Counted from the first letter of the stretch, positions 7,016-14,040 are shown. The stretch: DNA of 14,316 nt from Actinomycetes bacterium (GCA_021798075.1 JAJZYO010000013.1:1-14316), one strand, 5' to 3'. Notes: generated from the letters alone by a model not told the origin. A program made the numbers and translations.

Positions 7016-8812
7016 ATGGCTGACCAGTCGAGTGCCCTGTCGCCCGAGAGGCGTGGTAGCGACCTGGCCAAAATGGCCGGCGAACAGTTCGACGTGCTCG
7101 TGGTGGGCGGCGGCATCACGGGGGCGGGTGCGGCGCTCGACGCAGCCACCCGGGGCCTCTCGGTCGGCTTGGTCGAGGCCCAGGACTGGGCCGCGGGCAC
7201 TTCGAGCCGGTCGAGCAAGCTCGTCCACGGGGGGCTGCGCTACCTCCAGATGCTCGACTTCCATCTCGTTCACGAGGCGCTGCGGGAACGGTCGTTGCTG
7301 CTCGGGAGCCTCGCGCCTCATCTGGTGCACCCAGTTGCGATCCTCTACCCCCTGCGCCGGCCGGTTGTCGAGCGGGTGTACGTCGGCGCCGGGGTAGCGC
7401 TCTACGACTTGCTGGCCTTCTCGACGAACGGCGGCCGCTCCCAGCGCGGTGGCCTGCCCTGGCACCGGCACCTTTCGAAGCGCCGGGCGCTCGAACACGC
7501 CCCTGCACTGCGCCAAGACGCCCTTAGCGGCGCCGTGGTCTACTACGACTGCCAGGTAGACGACGCCAGGTTGGTGGTCGAGGTCGTCCGTACCGCTGCC
7601 AGTTACGGCGCCCTGGCGGTTACGAGGGCGCCGGTCATCGGGTTCCTGCACGAGGGCGGCAGGGTGGCCGGCGCGACGGTGCGCGACGCCGAGAGCGGGA
7701 AAACCTACGAGGTGCGGGCCAAGGTGACGGTCTGCGCCACGGGGCCGTGGACCGAGGAGACCGAAGCCTTGGCCGGCCACGGGCGAAGCGTGACGGTGAG
7801 GCCGTCCAAAGGGGCACATATCCTCGTCCCGAGGGACCGGCTCGATGCCGGCAGCGGGCTCATCCTGCGGACCGAGAAGAGCGTGCTCTTCGTCCTTCCC
7901 TGGGGAGAACGCCAGTGGATCGTCGGGACCACGGACACGGATTGGCCTTATGCCAAGGAACGGCCGCTCGCCACCTCCGCCGACGTCGGCTACATCCTCG
8001 CCGAACTGAACAGCGTCCTCGAACACCCCCTCGGCAAAGACGACGTCGTCGGGGTCTACGCCGGGCTCCGCCCGCTCGTCGCCGGCAAGGGGGTCGTCCG
8101 CGGGCCGGGAGAGGAGCGCAGGGGGACGGGGAGCGGGGAAGCACCTAGCGAGGTCGAGGAGACCACCAAGCTCTCACGCGAGCACGCTGTGGGCAGGCCC
8201 GCGCCGGGCCTGGTAGTGGTCTCGGGTGGCAAGTACACGACCTACCGGGTCATGGCATCTGACGCCATCGACGCCGCCGTGGTTGAAGGCGGGCTCCACG
8301 CCCTCAGCTGCCGAACCGCCAAGATCCCCCTGCTCGGCGCGCGCGGCCTGAACGCCGCCCGTGAAGGGCGCGACACCTTGGCCCGCGAGTCCGGCCTGCC
8401 CGGGGCCACGATCGAGCGCCTGCTCGGCCGCTACGGTTCGCTCCTCACGGAGGTGCTCGCCCCGATCAAAGGCGCCCCGTCGCTGGCAGCACCTTTGGCC
8501 GGCGCCTCCGGTTACCTGCAGGCCGAGGTCGCCTACGCCGTGTCCCACGAGGGCGCCCGGCACTTGGACGACGTGCTCTCCCGGCGGACGCGCCTGGCGA
8601 TAGAGAGCCCCGACCGGGGGACCGGGTGCGCCGAGGAGGTCGGGGAGCTGATGGCCGGGCTCCTCGGCTGGGACCGAGCGACCTTGGCTGCCGAGCTGAC
8701 GGCCTACTCCCGAGAAGCGGAACTATGGACGAGGGCGGCACGCGAAGCCGGCGACGACGCCGAGGCCGCGCGCTTGGCCGCGGAGGTGCCGGCCCTGCTC
8801 CCGGTGCCTTGA
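7016..8812 (+). CDS. glpD: Aerobic glycerol-3-phosphate dehydrogenase (FAD)
   Basis: This 598-residue membrane-associated flavoprotein oxidises glycerol 3-phosphate to dihydroxyacetone phosphate and passes electrons to the respiratory quinone pool. The N-terminal Rossmann FAD motif GGGITGAGAALDAATRG is at 31-47, followed by the family block TSSRSSKLVHGGLRYL (62-77). Later come PWGERQWIVGTTDTDW, VYAGLRPLVAG, TKLSREH and VSGGKYTTYRVMA, all typical of GlpD, and a C-terminal helical domain. An acidic/glycine-rich segment of about 25 residues separates RPLVAG from TKLSREH and looks like a linker insertion. The ATG at 7016 has ribosome site GAGGTGA at 7006-7012. It forms the second step after GlpK, encoded divergently. 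Confidence 0.95.
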   Translation: MADQSSALSPERRGSDLAKMAGEQFDVLVVGGGITGAGAALDAATRGLSVGLVEAQDWAAGTSSRSSKLVHGGLRYLQMLDFHLVHEALRERSLLLGSLAPHLVHPVAILYPLRRPVVERVYVGAGVALYDLLAFSTNGGRSQRGGLPWHRHLSKRRALEHAPALRQDALSGAVVYYDCQVDDARLVVEVVRTAASYGALAVTRAPVIGFLHEGGRVAGATVRDAESGKTYEVRAKVTVCATGPWTEETEALAGHGRSVTVRPSKGAHILVPRDRLDAGSGLILRTEKSVLFVLPWGERQWIVGTTDTDWPYAKERPLATSADVGYILAELNSVLEHPLGKDDVVGVYAGLRPLVAGKGVVRGPGEERRGTGSGEAPSEVEETTKLSREHAVGRPAPGLVVVSGGKYTTYRVMASDAIDAAVVEGGLHALSCRTAKIPLLGARGLNAAREGRDTLARESGLPGATIERLLGRYGSLLTEVLAPIKGAPSLAAPLAGASGYLQAEVAYAVSHEGARHLDDVLSRRTRLAIESPDRGTGCAEEVGELMAGLLGWDRATLAAELTAYSREAELWTRAAREAGDDAEAARLAAEVPALLPVP

Positions 8813-8836
8813 CGGGCAGGCTTACGAGCGACGGTA

Positions 8837-8853
8837 CCGTGGCGCTGCCACGG
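8837..8853. repeat. Perfect 7-bp hairpin between glpD and the DUF2630 gene
   Basis: CCGTGGC (8837-8843) pairs with GCCACGG (8847-8853) around GCT. It lies 24 bases past the glpD stop and 29 bases before the next start. No U-tract follows in either direction (CCGAAAGG on the plus side), so it is at best a weak terminator or an RNA-stabilising stem. A TACCGT hexamer (8835-8840) overlaps its left arm and could be a -10 element for the downstream genes. Confidence 0.4.
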
Positions 8854-8881
8854 CCGAAAGGTGAACCGAAGAGGAGGCAGC

Positions 8882-9124
8882 GTGCAAGACTTGGAGATAG
8901 TCAACGAGATCCACAGGCTGGTCGAGCAGGAACACAGCCTCGAACGGTCCCACGAGGGCTTGGAGCTCTCTGTCGACGAGCAGGGCCGGCTCCGCCGTAT
9001 CGAAGAGACGCTCGACCAGTGCTGGGACCTCTTGCGCCAAAGGCGGGCTCGACGCGCGGCAGGCCAAGACCCCGACAGCGCCGAAGTGCGGCCGAGGGAC
9101 ATCGTCGAGGGCTACCGCCAGTAA
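8882..9124 (+). CDS. DUF2630 family small protein
   Basis: This small soluble, charged, helical protein has 80 residues. It matches the DUF2630 pattern as I know it: an N-terminal IVNEIHRLVEQEHSLER segment, an acidic middle (SVDEQGRLRRIEETLDQCW), then LLRQRRARRAAGQDPDSAEV with a C-terminal RPRDIVEGY. The family has no established function that I know of and is common in actinobacteria. I chose GTG 8882 because GAGGAGG (8871-8877) sits four bases ahead; an in-frame GTG at 8861 would add seven residues overlapping that ribosome site. The next gene starts 7 bases after its stop, so the two are probably co-translated. No membrane segment or signal peptide is visible. Confidence 0.85.
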   Translation: MQDLEIVNEIHRLVEQEHSLERSHEGLELSVDEQGRLRRIEETLDQCWDLLRQRRARRAAGQDPDSAEVRPRDIVEGYRQ

Positions 9125-9131
9125 GGCGCAG

Positions 9132-9938
9132 GTGCAGCCGTCACGGGCGCCGGCCGGGCTGCTTCTCAGCGTGGCCCTACTGGCCGCTGCCACACTGGGA
9201 GGGCTCACATCGGTAGCGTCGGCGGCCGTGGGTACCCAAGCGGGCGCGGGCGACGGGATGGCCGCTCAAAGGGCCCAACCGGGCTACCAGAGCCGCCGAG
9301 GCGAGCACGCCTGCAGGCTCAACCTGGTAGAGAGGCTCCGGACCACCCTCGGCGCGGCTCAGCTGATGACCGTGGAGGCGAGCGGCTTCGGCACGAGCGT
9401 GGCCGTCGTGGAGACGTGGTCGCGCGAAGGAGGCTGCTGGCAAGCTGCCGGCGGACCGTGGCCGGCACTGATCGGCGCCAATGGTTTCTCCAACCACCAC
9501 CGGGAGGGAGACGCGACCACCCCTGCGGGCATCTACCGCATTGCCCCCACCGTCTACGGCAACGACCCCAACCCCGGCTACCGCGGCCCCTACCACCGAC
9601 TGGTGTGCGGCGACTGGTGGGACGAGGACCCGACCTCGCCCACCTACAACAGCTTCCAGCACGTCCCCTGTGGGGTGGAGCCGTCCTTCGGGCGCAAGAG
9701 CGAGGCGCTTTGGACCGAGGGCCTCTACTACCCGAGCTTCGCCGTCGTCGAGTACAACATGCACCCGGTCGTTCCCTATGCCGGGTCGGGGATATTCGTC
9801 CACGCCGCCACGGGGGCGCCGACCCTCGGCTGCGTCAGCATCCCCAAAACTGACCTGGACAGGTTGTTGCGCTGGCTCGACCCGGCGAAGGCCCCGGCGA
9901 TCGCGATGGCCCCCGCGAGCGAGTTGGAGGGCTTGTGA
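9132..9938 (+). CDS. Secreted L,D-transpeptidase (YkuD-type) family protein
   Basis: This 268-residue exported protein has a Sec-type signal peptide (hydrophobic core about 9-26, likely cleavage after ASA at 29-31). The C-terminal catalytic signature is HAATGAPTLGCVSIP, with His224 and the presumed nucleophile Cys234, as in YkuD/ErfK L,D-transpeptidases that form 3-3 peptidoglycan cross-links or attach proteins to the wall. A central block (NGFSNHHREGDATTPAG at 117-133, then YHRLVCGDWWDEDP at 154-167) marks the actinobacterial subfamily often listed as hypothetical L,D-transpeptidase. Four further cysteines (61, 102, 159, 180) suggest extracytoplasmic disulfides. The GTG at 9132 follows the DUF2630 stop by 7 bases with a weak AAGG ribosome site, consistent with coupling. 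Transpeptidase versus carboxypeptidase activity cannot be decided from sequence. Confidence 0.85.
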   Translation: MQPSRAPAGLLLSVALLAAATLGGLTSVASAAVGTQAGAGDGMAAQRAQPGYQSRRGEHACRLNLVERLRTTLGAAQLMTVEASGFGTSVAVVETWSREGGCWQAAGGPWPALIGANGFSNHHREGDATTPAGIYRIAPTVYGNDPNPGYRGPYHRLVCGDWWDEDPTSPTYNSFQHVPCGVEPSFGRKSEALWTEGLYYPSFAVVEYNMHPVVPYAGSGIFVHAATGAPTLGCVSIPKTDLDRLLRWLDPAKAPAIAMAPASELEGL

Positions 9939-9967
9939 CCCGCTTGTGAGCGGCCTGGGAGCTGGGC

Positions 9968-10270
9968 GTGCCGGCTCGCGGACCGGGACCGGGAGGTCTT
10001 GCGCTAAACCGGATGATGATGGCGAAGGCTGACTTCGGCTCGGAGGAAGAGTTGATTGCGACGGTACGGCGCGACCTCGGCGACGTCGAGAGCGCTCTCG
10101 CCAAGCTCGAAGAAGGTACTTACGGGGTCTGCGAGACCTGTGGTGAGCCGCTCGGCGAGGAGCGGCTCTCGTCATCGCCGGCCGAGCGCTTCTGCGCCGG
10201 TCACGAGCGTCCGCCCAGTCATCCCTCGTTGGACAGAGATTCAGGGCGGGCTCAGGACGTTCACAGGTAA
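9968..10270 (+). CDS. Small DksA/TraR-family C4-type zinc finger protein
   Basis: A short helical segment (about 25-50, EEELIATVRRDLGDVESALAKLEEG type) leads into TYGVCETCGEPLGEERL and a distal FCAGH. The metal ligands are Cys55, Cys58, Cys76 and, in place of the fourth cysteine, His79 (C-x2-C-x17-C-x2-H). DksA/TraR proteins bind in the secondary channel of RNA polymerase. This short form lacks the long coiled coil of full DksA, so a ppGpp-related role is only a possibility. Start choice is uncertain: GTG 9968 has GGGAG six bases ahead, while three consecutive ATG codons at 10013-10021 would give about 82-85 residues and remove a proline/glycine-rich tail not expected in the family. It starts 29 bases after the transpeptidase stop. 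Confidence 0.8.
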   Translation: MPARGPGPGGLALNRMMMAKADFGSEEELIATVRRDLGDVESALAKLEEGTYGVCETCGEPLGEERLSSSPAERFCAGHERPPSHPSLDRDSGRAQDVHR

Positions 10271-10293
10271 AGGACGTTGAGTGGGAAGAAGAA

Positions 10294-10312
10294 GAGGGAC
10301 GGTGCGTCCCTC
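10294..10312. repeat. Perfect 8-bp hairpin in the leader before htrA
   Basis: GAGGGACG (10294-10301) pairs perfectly with CGTCCCTC (10305-10312) around GTG. It ends 12 bases before the GGAGG ribosome site of the protease gene at 10325-10329. No U-tract follows on the plus strand; on the minus strand a TTCTTCTTCCC tract follows. It may modulate readthrough from the DksA-like gene or mRNA stability. A regulatory role is unproven. Confidence 0.4.
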
Positions 10313-10334
10313 GCCAGGTGAGCCGGAGGCAGAT

Positions 10335-12008
10335 ATGAGCGACCGAGAACGGTGGCCTCACCAAGAAGGTGCTGGCCATGGCGGGCGTCCGGACGCGGCG
10401 GCGGGTACGGGCGACGGGGCACGGCCGGGGGCGGTACCCACCCGCCCCGCCATGGCCGACACGGCACCCACCTGGCCCGGCGAGCGCGATGCGCTCACCG
10501 CCCCGGGCAGCGAGACAGCTAAAGGGGCTGGTCACCGCACGCCCACGTCCCCGCTTTATGCAGAGACCGAACCGACCCCACCGACGTGGCCTGCCGGGGC
10601 CATGGGCGCCGTAAGTGACCGCGGCCCTTGGTACGGCTCGGGGAGCTACGGCCCTCCTCCCGGTACCCCACCTGGGTACGGTGCGGGCGGGTACGGTGCG
10701 GGCGGGTACGGCCCCACGGGTTATGGCGGAGGTGGGTACCGCCCGCGGCCGTACGGCCCCCCACCGTCGCCGCAGCGGCACGTCGGGCCACCCACGGGGC
10801 GTCCCTCGGGGACAGCACGGGGCCGCGCCCTGCGTTCGGCAGCGGGAGTCCTGGTGGTGGTGGCTGCCGCGGCCGCCGGCGCTGGCATCAGCCGGGTGGC
10901 GTGGCCGGCGAGCAAGACAACGGGCGGCGCTTTCCCCTCTTCGGGGACGAGCAACCCGACCGCACCAGGCTCGGCCGCTCAGGGATCCAGCGGCTCGGCC
11001 GCTCAGGGACCCGGCGGCCCGGCCAACGTCGCCGCGATAGCCGCCGCTGTCGACCCTGCCATCGTGGACGTCAACGTCTCGTTCGGCTACAACAACGCCG
11101 CCGGCGCCGGCACCGGCATGGTGCTGAGCCCGGACGGTCTCGTGCTCACCAACAACCATGTCATCGACGAGTCCACCAAAGTGAGCGCGACCGACATCGG
11201 CAACGGCAGGACCTACAGCGCCACCGTGCTCGGCTACGACAACATCCACGATGTCGCCCTCTTGCAGCTACAGGGCGCGTCCGGGCTGGCCACGGTCAAG
11301 ATCGCGAGCTCGCCGGCGGCAGTCGGGCAACAGGTGGTCGCTATCGGCAACGCCGGCGGGACGGGAGGGGCGCCGAGCAGCGCCAGCGGCACGGTCATAG
11401 CCCTCCACCAGGACATAACCGCCTCGGACGCGCTCACCCACACCTCGGAGAACCTGTCGGACATGATCGAGACGGACGCCGCCATACAGGAGGGCGACTC
11501 CGGGGGGCCGCTCGTCAACACCGCCGGCGAAGTCATCGGGATGGACACAGCAGCTTTGGCGAGCTTCGCGTTTGCCCAACAGGGGACCCAGGGCTTCAGC
11601 ATTCCCATCGACCGGGCGCTCGCCATCGCACATGCGATCGAGGCGGGAAAGGGCACGAGCGACATCCACGTCGGGGCGACAGCCTGGATGGGCCTGCAGT
11701 TGGTCTCGGCGGGCAGTTCCAACACCTTCCAGTTCCCCAACGGCTCCCCCACCACCCAGCAACCGGCTACCAGCGCCACCGGTCTCGAGGTCTACCAGTC
11801 CGTCAGCGGCACGCCGGCGGCCCAAGCCGGGCTCGCCCAGGGTGACATCCTCACCAGCCTAAATGGCACGTCGCTCACCTCTTTCAAACAACTCTCCCAC
11901 CTGATGACCCGCTACCACCCGGGCGACAAGGTGAAAGTGGCCTGGGTGACCCCGACAGGCCAACCGGAGTCGGCGACCATCACTCTGGCGAGCGGCCCCC
12001 CCGACTAG
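10335..12008 (+). CDS. Membrane-anchored HtrA/DegP-type serine protease with PDZ domain
   Basis: This protein has 557 residues. The cytoplasmic N-terminus (1-165) is low-complexity, rich in Pro, Gly and Tyr with GYGAGGYGAGGY-type repeats. One membrane helix (about 168-189) anchors it. A Ser/Gly linker (195-230) leads to an S1C trypsin-like domain with catalytic His275 (TNNHVI), Asp306 (HDVALL) and Ser389 (GDSGGPL), then a C-terminal PDZ domain (about 450-553, with QAGLAQGDILTSLNG). Such proteases degrade or process misfolded envelope proteins outside the membrane. The ATG at 10335 has GGAGG at 10325-10329 with ideal spacing; an in-frame start at 10281 is less likely. The stop codon overlaps that of vsr on the opposite strand. 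It follows the DksA-like gene by 64 bases. Confidence 0.93.
   Translation: MSDRERWPHQEGAGHGGRPDAAAGTGDGARPGAVPTRPAMADTAPTWPGERDALTAPGSETAKGAGHRTPTSPLYAETEPTPPTWPAGAMGAVSDRGPWYGSGSYGPPPGTPPGYGAGGYGAGGYGPTGYGGGGYRPRPYGPPPSPQRHVGPPTGRPSGTARGRALRSAAGVLVVVAAAAAGAGISRVAWPASKTTGGAFPSSGTSNPTAPGSAAQGSSGSAAQGPGGPANVAAIAAAVDPAIVDVNVSFGYNNAAGAGTGMVLSPDGLVLTNNHVIDESTKVSATDIGNGRTYSATVLGYDNIHDVALLQLQGASGLATVKIASSPAAVGQQVVAIGNAGGTGGAPSSASGTVIALHQDITASDALTHTSENLSDMIETDAAIQEGDSGGPLVNTAGEVIGMDTAALASFAFAQQGTQGFSIPIDRALAIAHAIEAGKGTSDIHVGATAWMGLQLVSAGSSNTFQFPNGSPTTQQPATSATGLEVYQSVSGTPAAQAGLAQGDILTSLNGTSLTSFKQLSHLMTRYHPGDKVKVAWVTPTGQPESATITLASGPPD
10674..10711. repeat. 15-bp tandem repeat within htrA
   Basis: The unit GGGTACGGTGCGGGC occurs at 10674-10688 and 10689-10703, followed by an 8-base partial copy at 10704-10711. 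It encodes GYGAG repeats in the disordered N-terminal region. Because the unit is a multiple of three, copy-number change would keep frame and alter only the length of the Gly/Tyr tail. Confidence 0.85.
10968..11009. repeat. 18-bp direct repeat within htrA linker
   Basis: GGCTCGGCCGCTCAGGGA occurs at 10968-10985 and again at 10992-11009, a period of 24 bases. It encodes the repeated GSAAQG element in the Ser/Gly-rich linker between the membrane helix and the protease domain. The period keeps the reading frame, pointing to duplication of a linker unit. Confidence 0.8.
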
Positions 12009-12460
12009 CGCTGGCGCCCGCGAAGGCGCCCCACGACCACAGCTTGAACCCGTAAAGCGGCGGCCTCCGCACCTCCGCCCGCGAGCTCATGCTCCCAGAT
12101 GCGGACGACTTGCCACCCCGCTGAAGCGAGGAGCTGGTCCGTCTCGCGGTCGCGCCGGCGGTTGCGGTCGATCTTCGCCGGCCAGTACCACCCGTTGACG
12201 TCGTGGCGGCGCTGGCCGTGCTCGGGGCAACCGTGCCAGAAGCAGCCATCGACGAAGACCGCCGTGCGGGCGGGGCCGAACACTATGTCAGCCTGGCGAC
12301 GGAGCCCCGGCAGGGGCGGACGGTTGAGCCGGTAGCGCAGGCCAAGAGCAAAAAGTTCACGGCGCAACGCCATCTCGGGAGCCGTGCCCTCCCTCTTCTG
12401 CACGCTCATCCGCCGGCGGACGGCCTCGCTCGAGGCGAAGGGTCGGCGCCAGCGCTCCAT
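12005..12460 (-). CDS. vsr: Very short patch repair (Vsr) T:G mismatch endonuclease
   Basis: This protein of about 151 residues has the Vsr fold. Landmarks are an N-terminal basic segment ending in MSVQKREGTAPE, then RRQADIVF with metal-binding Asp58, VFVDGCFWHGCPEH (residues 69-82) with His76 and His81, NGWYWPAKI and a C-terminal GWQVVRIWEHEL. The family nicks 5' of the T in T:G mismatches arising from deamination of 5-methylcytosine. The ATG at 12460 overlaps the phosphatase stop (TGATG) with AAGGG just upstream, so translation is probably coupled; TTG 12463 or ATG 12409 are alternatives. No cytosine methyltransferase lies in the window, so this is locally an orphan. Its stop overlaps the htrA stop tail to tail. 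Confidence 0.9.
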   Translation of the reverse strand: MERWRRPFASSEAVRRRMSVQKREGTAPEMALRRELFALGLRYRLNRPPLPGLRRQADIVFGPARTAVFVDGCFWHGCPEHGQRRHDVNGWYWPAKIDRNRRRDRETDQLLASAGWQVVRIWEHELAGGGAEAAALRVQAVVVGRLRGRQR

Positions 12461-13821
12461 CAACCCTTACCGGCCGTCCACGCGCCCCGGCCCGTCGTCC
12501 CCTGGGCCTCTGGCTGCTCGGGGTTGCGAAGGACCATGAGCGCTATGTCGTCACGGGCCCCACCACCTTCGTGGTCGAGCACGGCCAGTTCGATGCTGCG
12601 GGCCACCTCCCGCGCGGTTGCGCCCGGGCCGGAACCGAGGACGCGTACCAAGCCCTCGGTGCCGAACAGCCTGCCCTCGTCGTCTCGTGCCTCGGTAACT
12701 CCGTCGGTGTAGCAGACCATGAGCTCGCCCGGCGCCAGGGTGAGCTCGCGCTCCTCGAAATTGAGCTGCTCGAAGGCACCGAGGAGCGTGCCGGGTACCT
12801 CCACTTCCTCGACTTGGTTGCCCTGGCGCAGTACGAAAGGGTACGGGTGGCCTCCGTTCGCCATTACGACCTTCACCTCACGACCTTCGGGTCGCAGGTG
12901 GGCATAGAGGGCTGTGCAGAACTTCTCCCTGAGCCGCAGCCGGACCAGCGTGTCGTTCAGTTGCTGCAGGAGGTCGGAGGGGGAGTGCTCGGCAGAGGCG
13001 ACCGCGCGGGCACCGTAGCGGGCCACTCCCGTTAGCGCCGCGGCCTCGGGGCCCACGCCGGACACGTCGCCGACGATGAAGCCCCAAGCACCCTCCCCGA
13101 CCTCGAAAAGGTCGTAGAAGTCCCCGCCCACGCGCGCCGCCGTCTTGGCTGGCCGGTAGCGGGCAGCCACTTCGAGGCCGGGTATCTCCGGGAGAGGCGG
13201 CGGCAGGAGGGTCTGCTGGAGCGCGCCAGCCACCTGAGCCCGCTCGCGAAAGAGGGCGAGGGTCTCGAACCGGGCACCCAGGTAACTTGCCAGGGCCTGG
13301 ACCAGCTCCAGCTCTTCCCGGCCAAAGGCGCTGGGCCGGTGGTCCCCCACGAACAAGGCGCCGAGCACGTCCCCATAACGCGCCTTGACCGGTGCCCCGA
13401 CCCAGCTCCGCATGTGGTTCCCTCGCTGTCCCTCTTCGGTAGAGCCTGTGGGCGCGTCGTCGACCTGCACGGGCTCGCCGCGCCACAGGATTTCAGTGAG
13501 GTAAGGGAGGTCGTCGAGGGCAGGCCCCTTCGCCAGCCCCCGCTCCTCGGAGGACATGTGGGGCAGGTCGATGCCTGTCCCGTCCGCAGGGACCCAGGTG
13601 GCGACGTTGGCCCCCGTCAGGCTGAGCACCATCCCGGTCACGTCCCTCACCACCTGGGCAAGGTCCAAGCGCAGGGCCGACGCACATAGCCACAAGAGAG
13701 CCTCGAACAGCCGGCCTCGCTCTCCTCGAAGCTGGTCGAGAGCCACTTCGGCAGCCTCGAGCTGCTCTCGCAGCCTCTCGTCGGCCATCTCACCGGAGAA
13801 GCCGTCAGCTGCCCTAGTCAT
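12460..13821 (-). CDS. GAF-domain PP2C/SpoIIE-type serine phosphatase
   Basis: This 453-residue cytoplasmic regulator has a short predicted coiled coil (about 12-40), a GAF-like sensor domain (about 45-190, with SWVGAPVKARYGDVLGALFVGD), a linker helix ALQQTLLPPPLPEIPGLEVAARYRPA-like at 200-225, and a SpoIIE/PP2C domain. Metal-binding aspartates are visible in VGGDFYDLF (Asp234), GDVSGVG (Asp252), CYTDGVTEARD (Asp373) and GARDDIALMVL (Asp424/425), so it should be active. Relatives dephosphorylate anti-sigma-factor antagonists (RsbU-like role); no such partner or anti-sigma kinase is in this window. The ATG at 13821 has AGGA nine bases upstream, and TACGGT at 13845-13840 could be a -10 element. 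Vsr follows with overlapping stop/start. Confidence 0.92.
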   Translation of the reverse strand: MTRAADGFSGEMADERLREQLEAAEVALDQLRGERGRLFEALLWLCASALRLDLAQVVRDVTGMVLSLTGANVATWVPADGTGIDLPHMSSEERGLAKGPALDDLPYLTEILWRGEPVQVDDAPTGSTEEGQRGNHMRSWVGAPVKARYGDVLGALFVGDHRPSAFGREELELVQALASYLGARFETLALFRERAQVAGALQQTLLPPPLPEIPGLEVAARYRPAKTAARVGGDFYDLFEVGEGAWGFIVGDVSGVGPEAAALTGVARYGARAVASAEHSPSDLLQQLNDTLVRLRLREKFCTALYAHLRPEGREVKVVMANGGHPYPFVLRQGNQVEEVEVPGTLLGAFEQLNFEERELTLAPGELMVCYTDGVTEARDDEGRLFGTEGLVRVLGSGPGATAREVARSIELAVLDHEGGGARDDIALMVLRNPEQPEAQGTTGRGAWTAGKG

Positions 13822-13888
13822 GGGTACGTTCCTAGCAGCACCGTAGCCTGCGCCGCTGGCGCGGCGTCCTTGCGTCCAGACTGGCTCG

Positions 13889-13920
13889 TTAAAACACCAA
13901 TGGCGCCCCTCGGGGCGCCA
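13889..13920 (-). terminator. Leftward intrinsic terminator-like hairpin
   Basis: TGGCGCCCC (13901-13909) and GGGGCGCCA (13912-13920) form a perfect 9-bp GC-rich stem closed by a tiny loop. On the minus strand it is followed by TTGGTGTTTT, a U-rich tail ending in four Us, then AAC. On the plus strand the following bases are CTGGCGGAG, so only leftward termination is supported. It sits 79 bases upstream of the phosphatase start, so it insulates that gene from transcription arriving from the right. Confidence 0.55.
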
Positions 13921-13947
13921 CTGGCGGAGCAGACCGAGCGGCGGATC

Positions 13948-14040
13948 TCAGATCCGCTCTGCGGAGCAGGCGGCGGGTTCCCGCTCCAGGATCTGACAGT
14001 ACACGCTAATCACGGCGTTGCCAAGTGGCCCTCCTCGCAT
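13948..14040 (-). CDS. Possible 30-residue small protein (uncertain)
   Basis: An ATG at 14040 with a weak AAGG six bases upstream opens a 30-codon frame ending in TGA inside an inverted repeat, about 30 bases before the leftward terminator hairpin. The peptide begins MRGGPLGNAVISV and contains two cysteines; I recognise no family. In-frame stops lie directly upstream. Its only support is position ahead of a terminator, so it may equally be part of a non-coding RNA or chance. Confidence 0.15.
   Translation of the reverse strand: MRGGPLGNAVISVYCQILEREPAACSAERI

Noticed and set aside
6434..8026. 530-codon minus-strand open frame spanning glpD and the start of glpK
   Set aside because: It is a shadow of two well-supported genes in other frames, with no recognisable motifs of its own.
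9177..11249. Very long (690-codon) open frame on the minus strand
   Set aside because: It lies antisense to the transpeptidase, DksA-like and htrA genes, is Arg/Pro/Gly-rich without any domain, and is explained by the scarcity of stop codons in GC-rich DNA.
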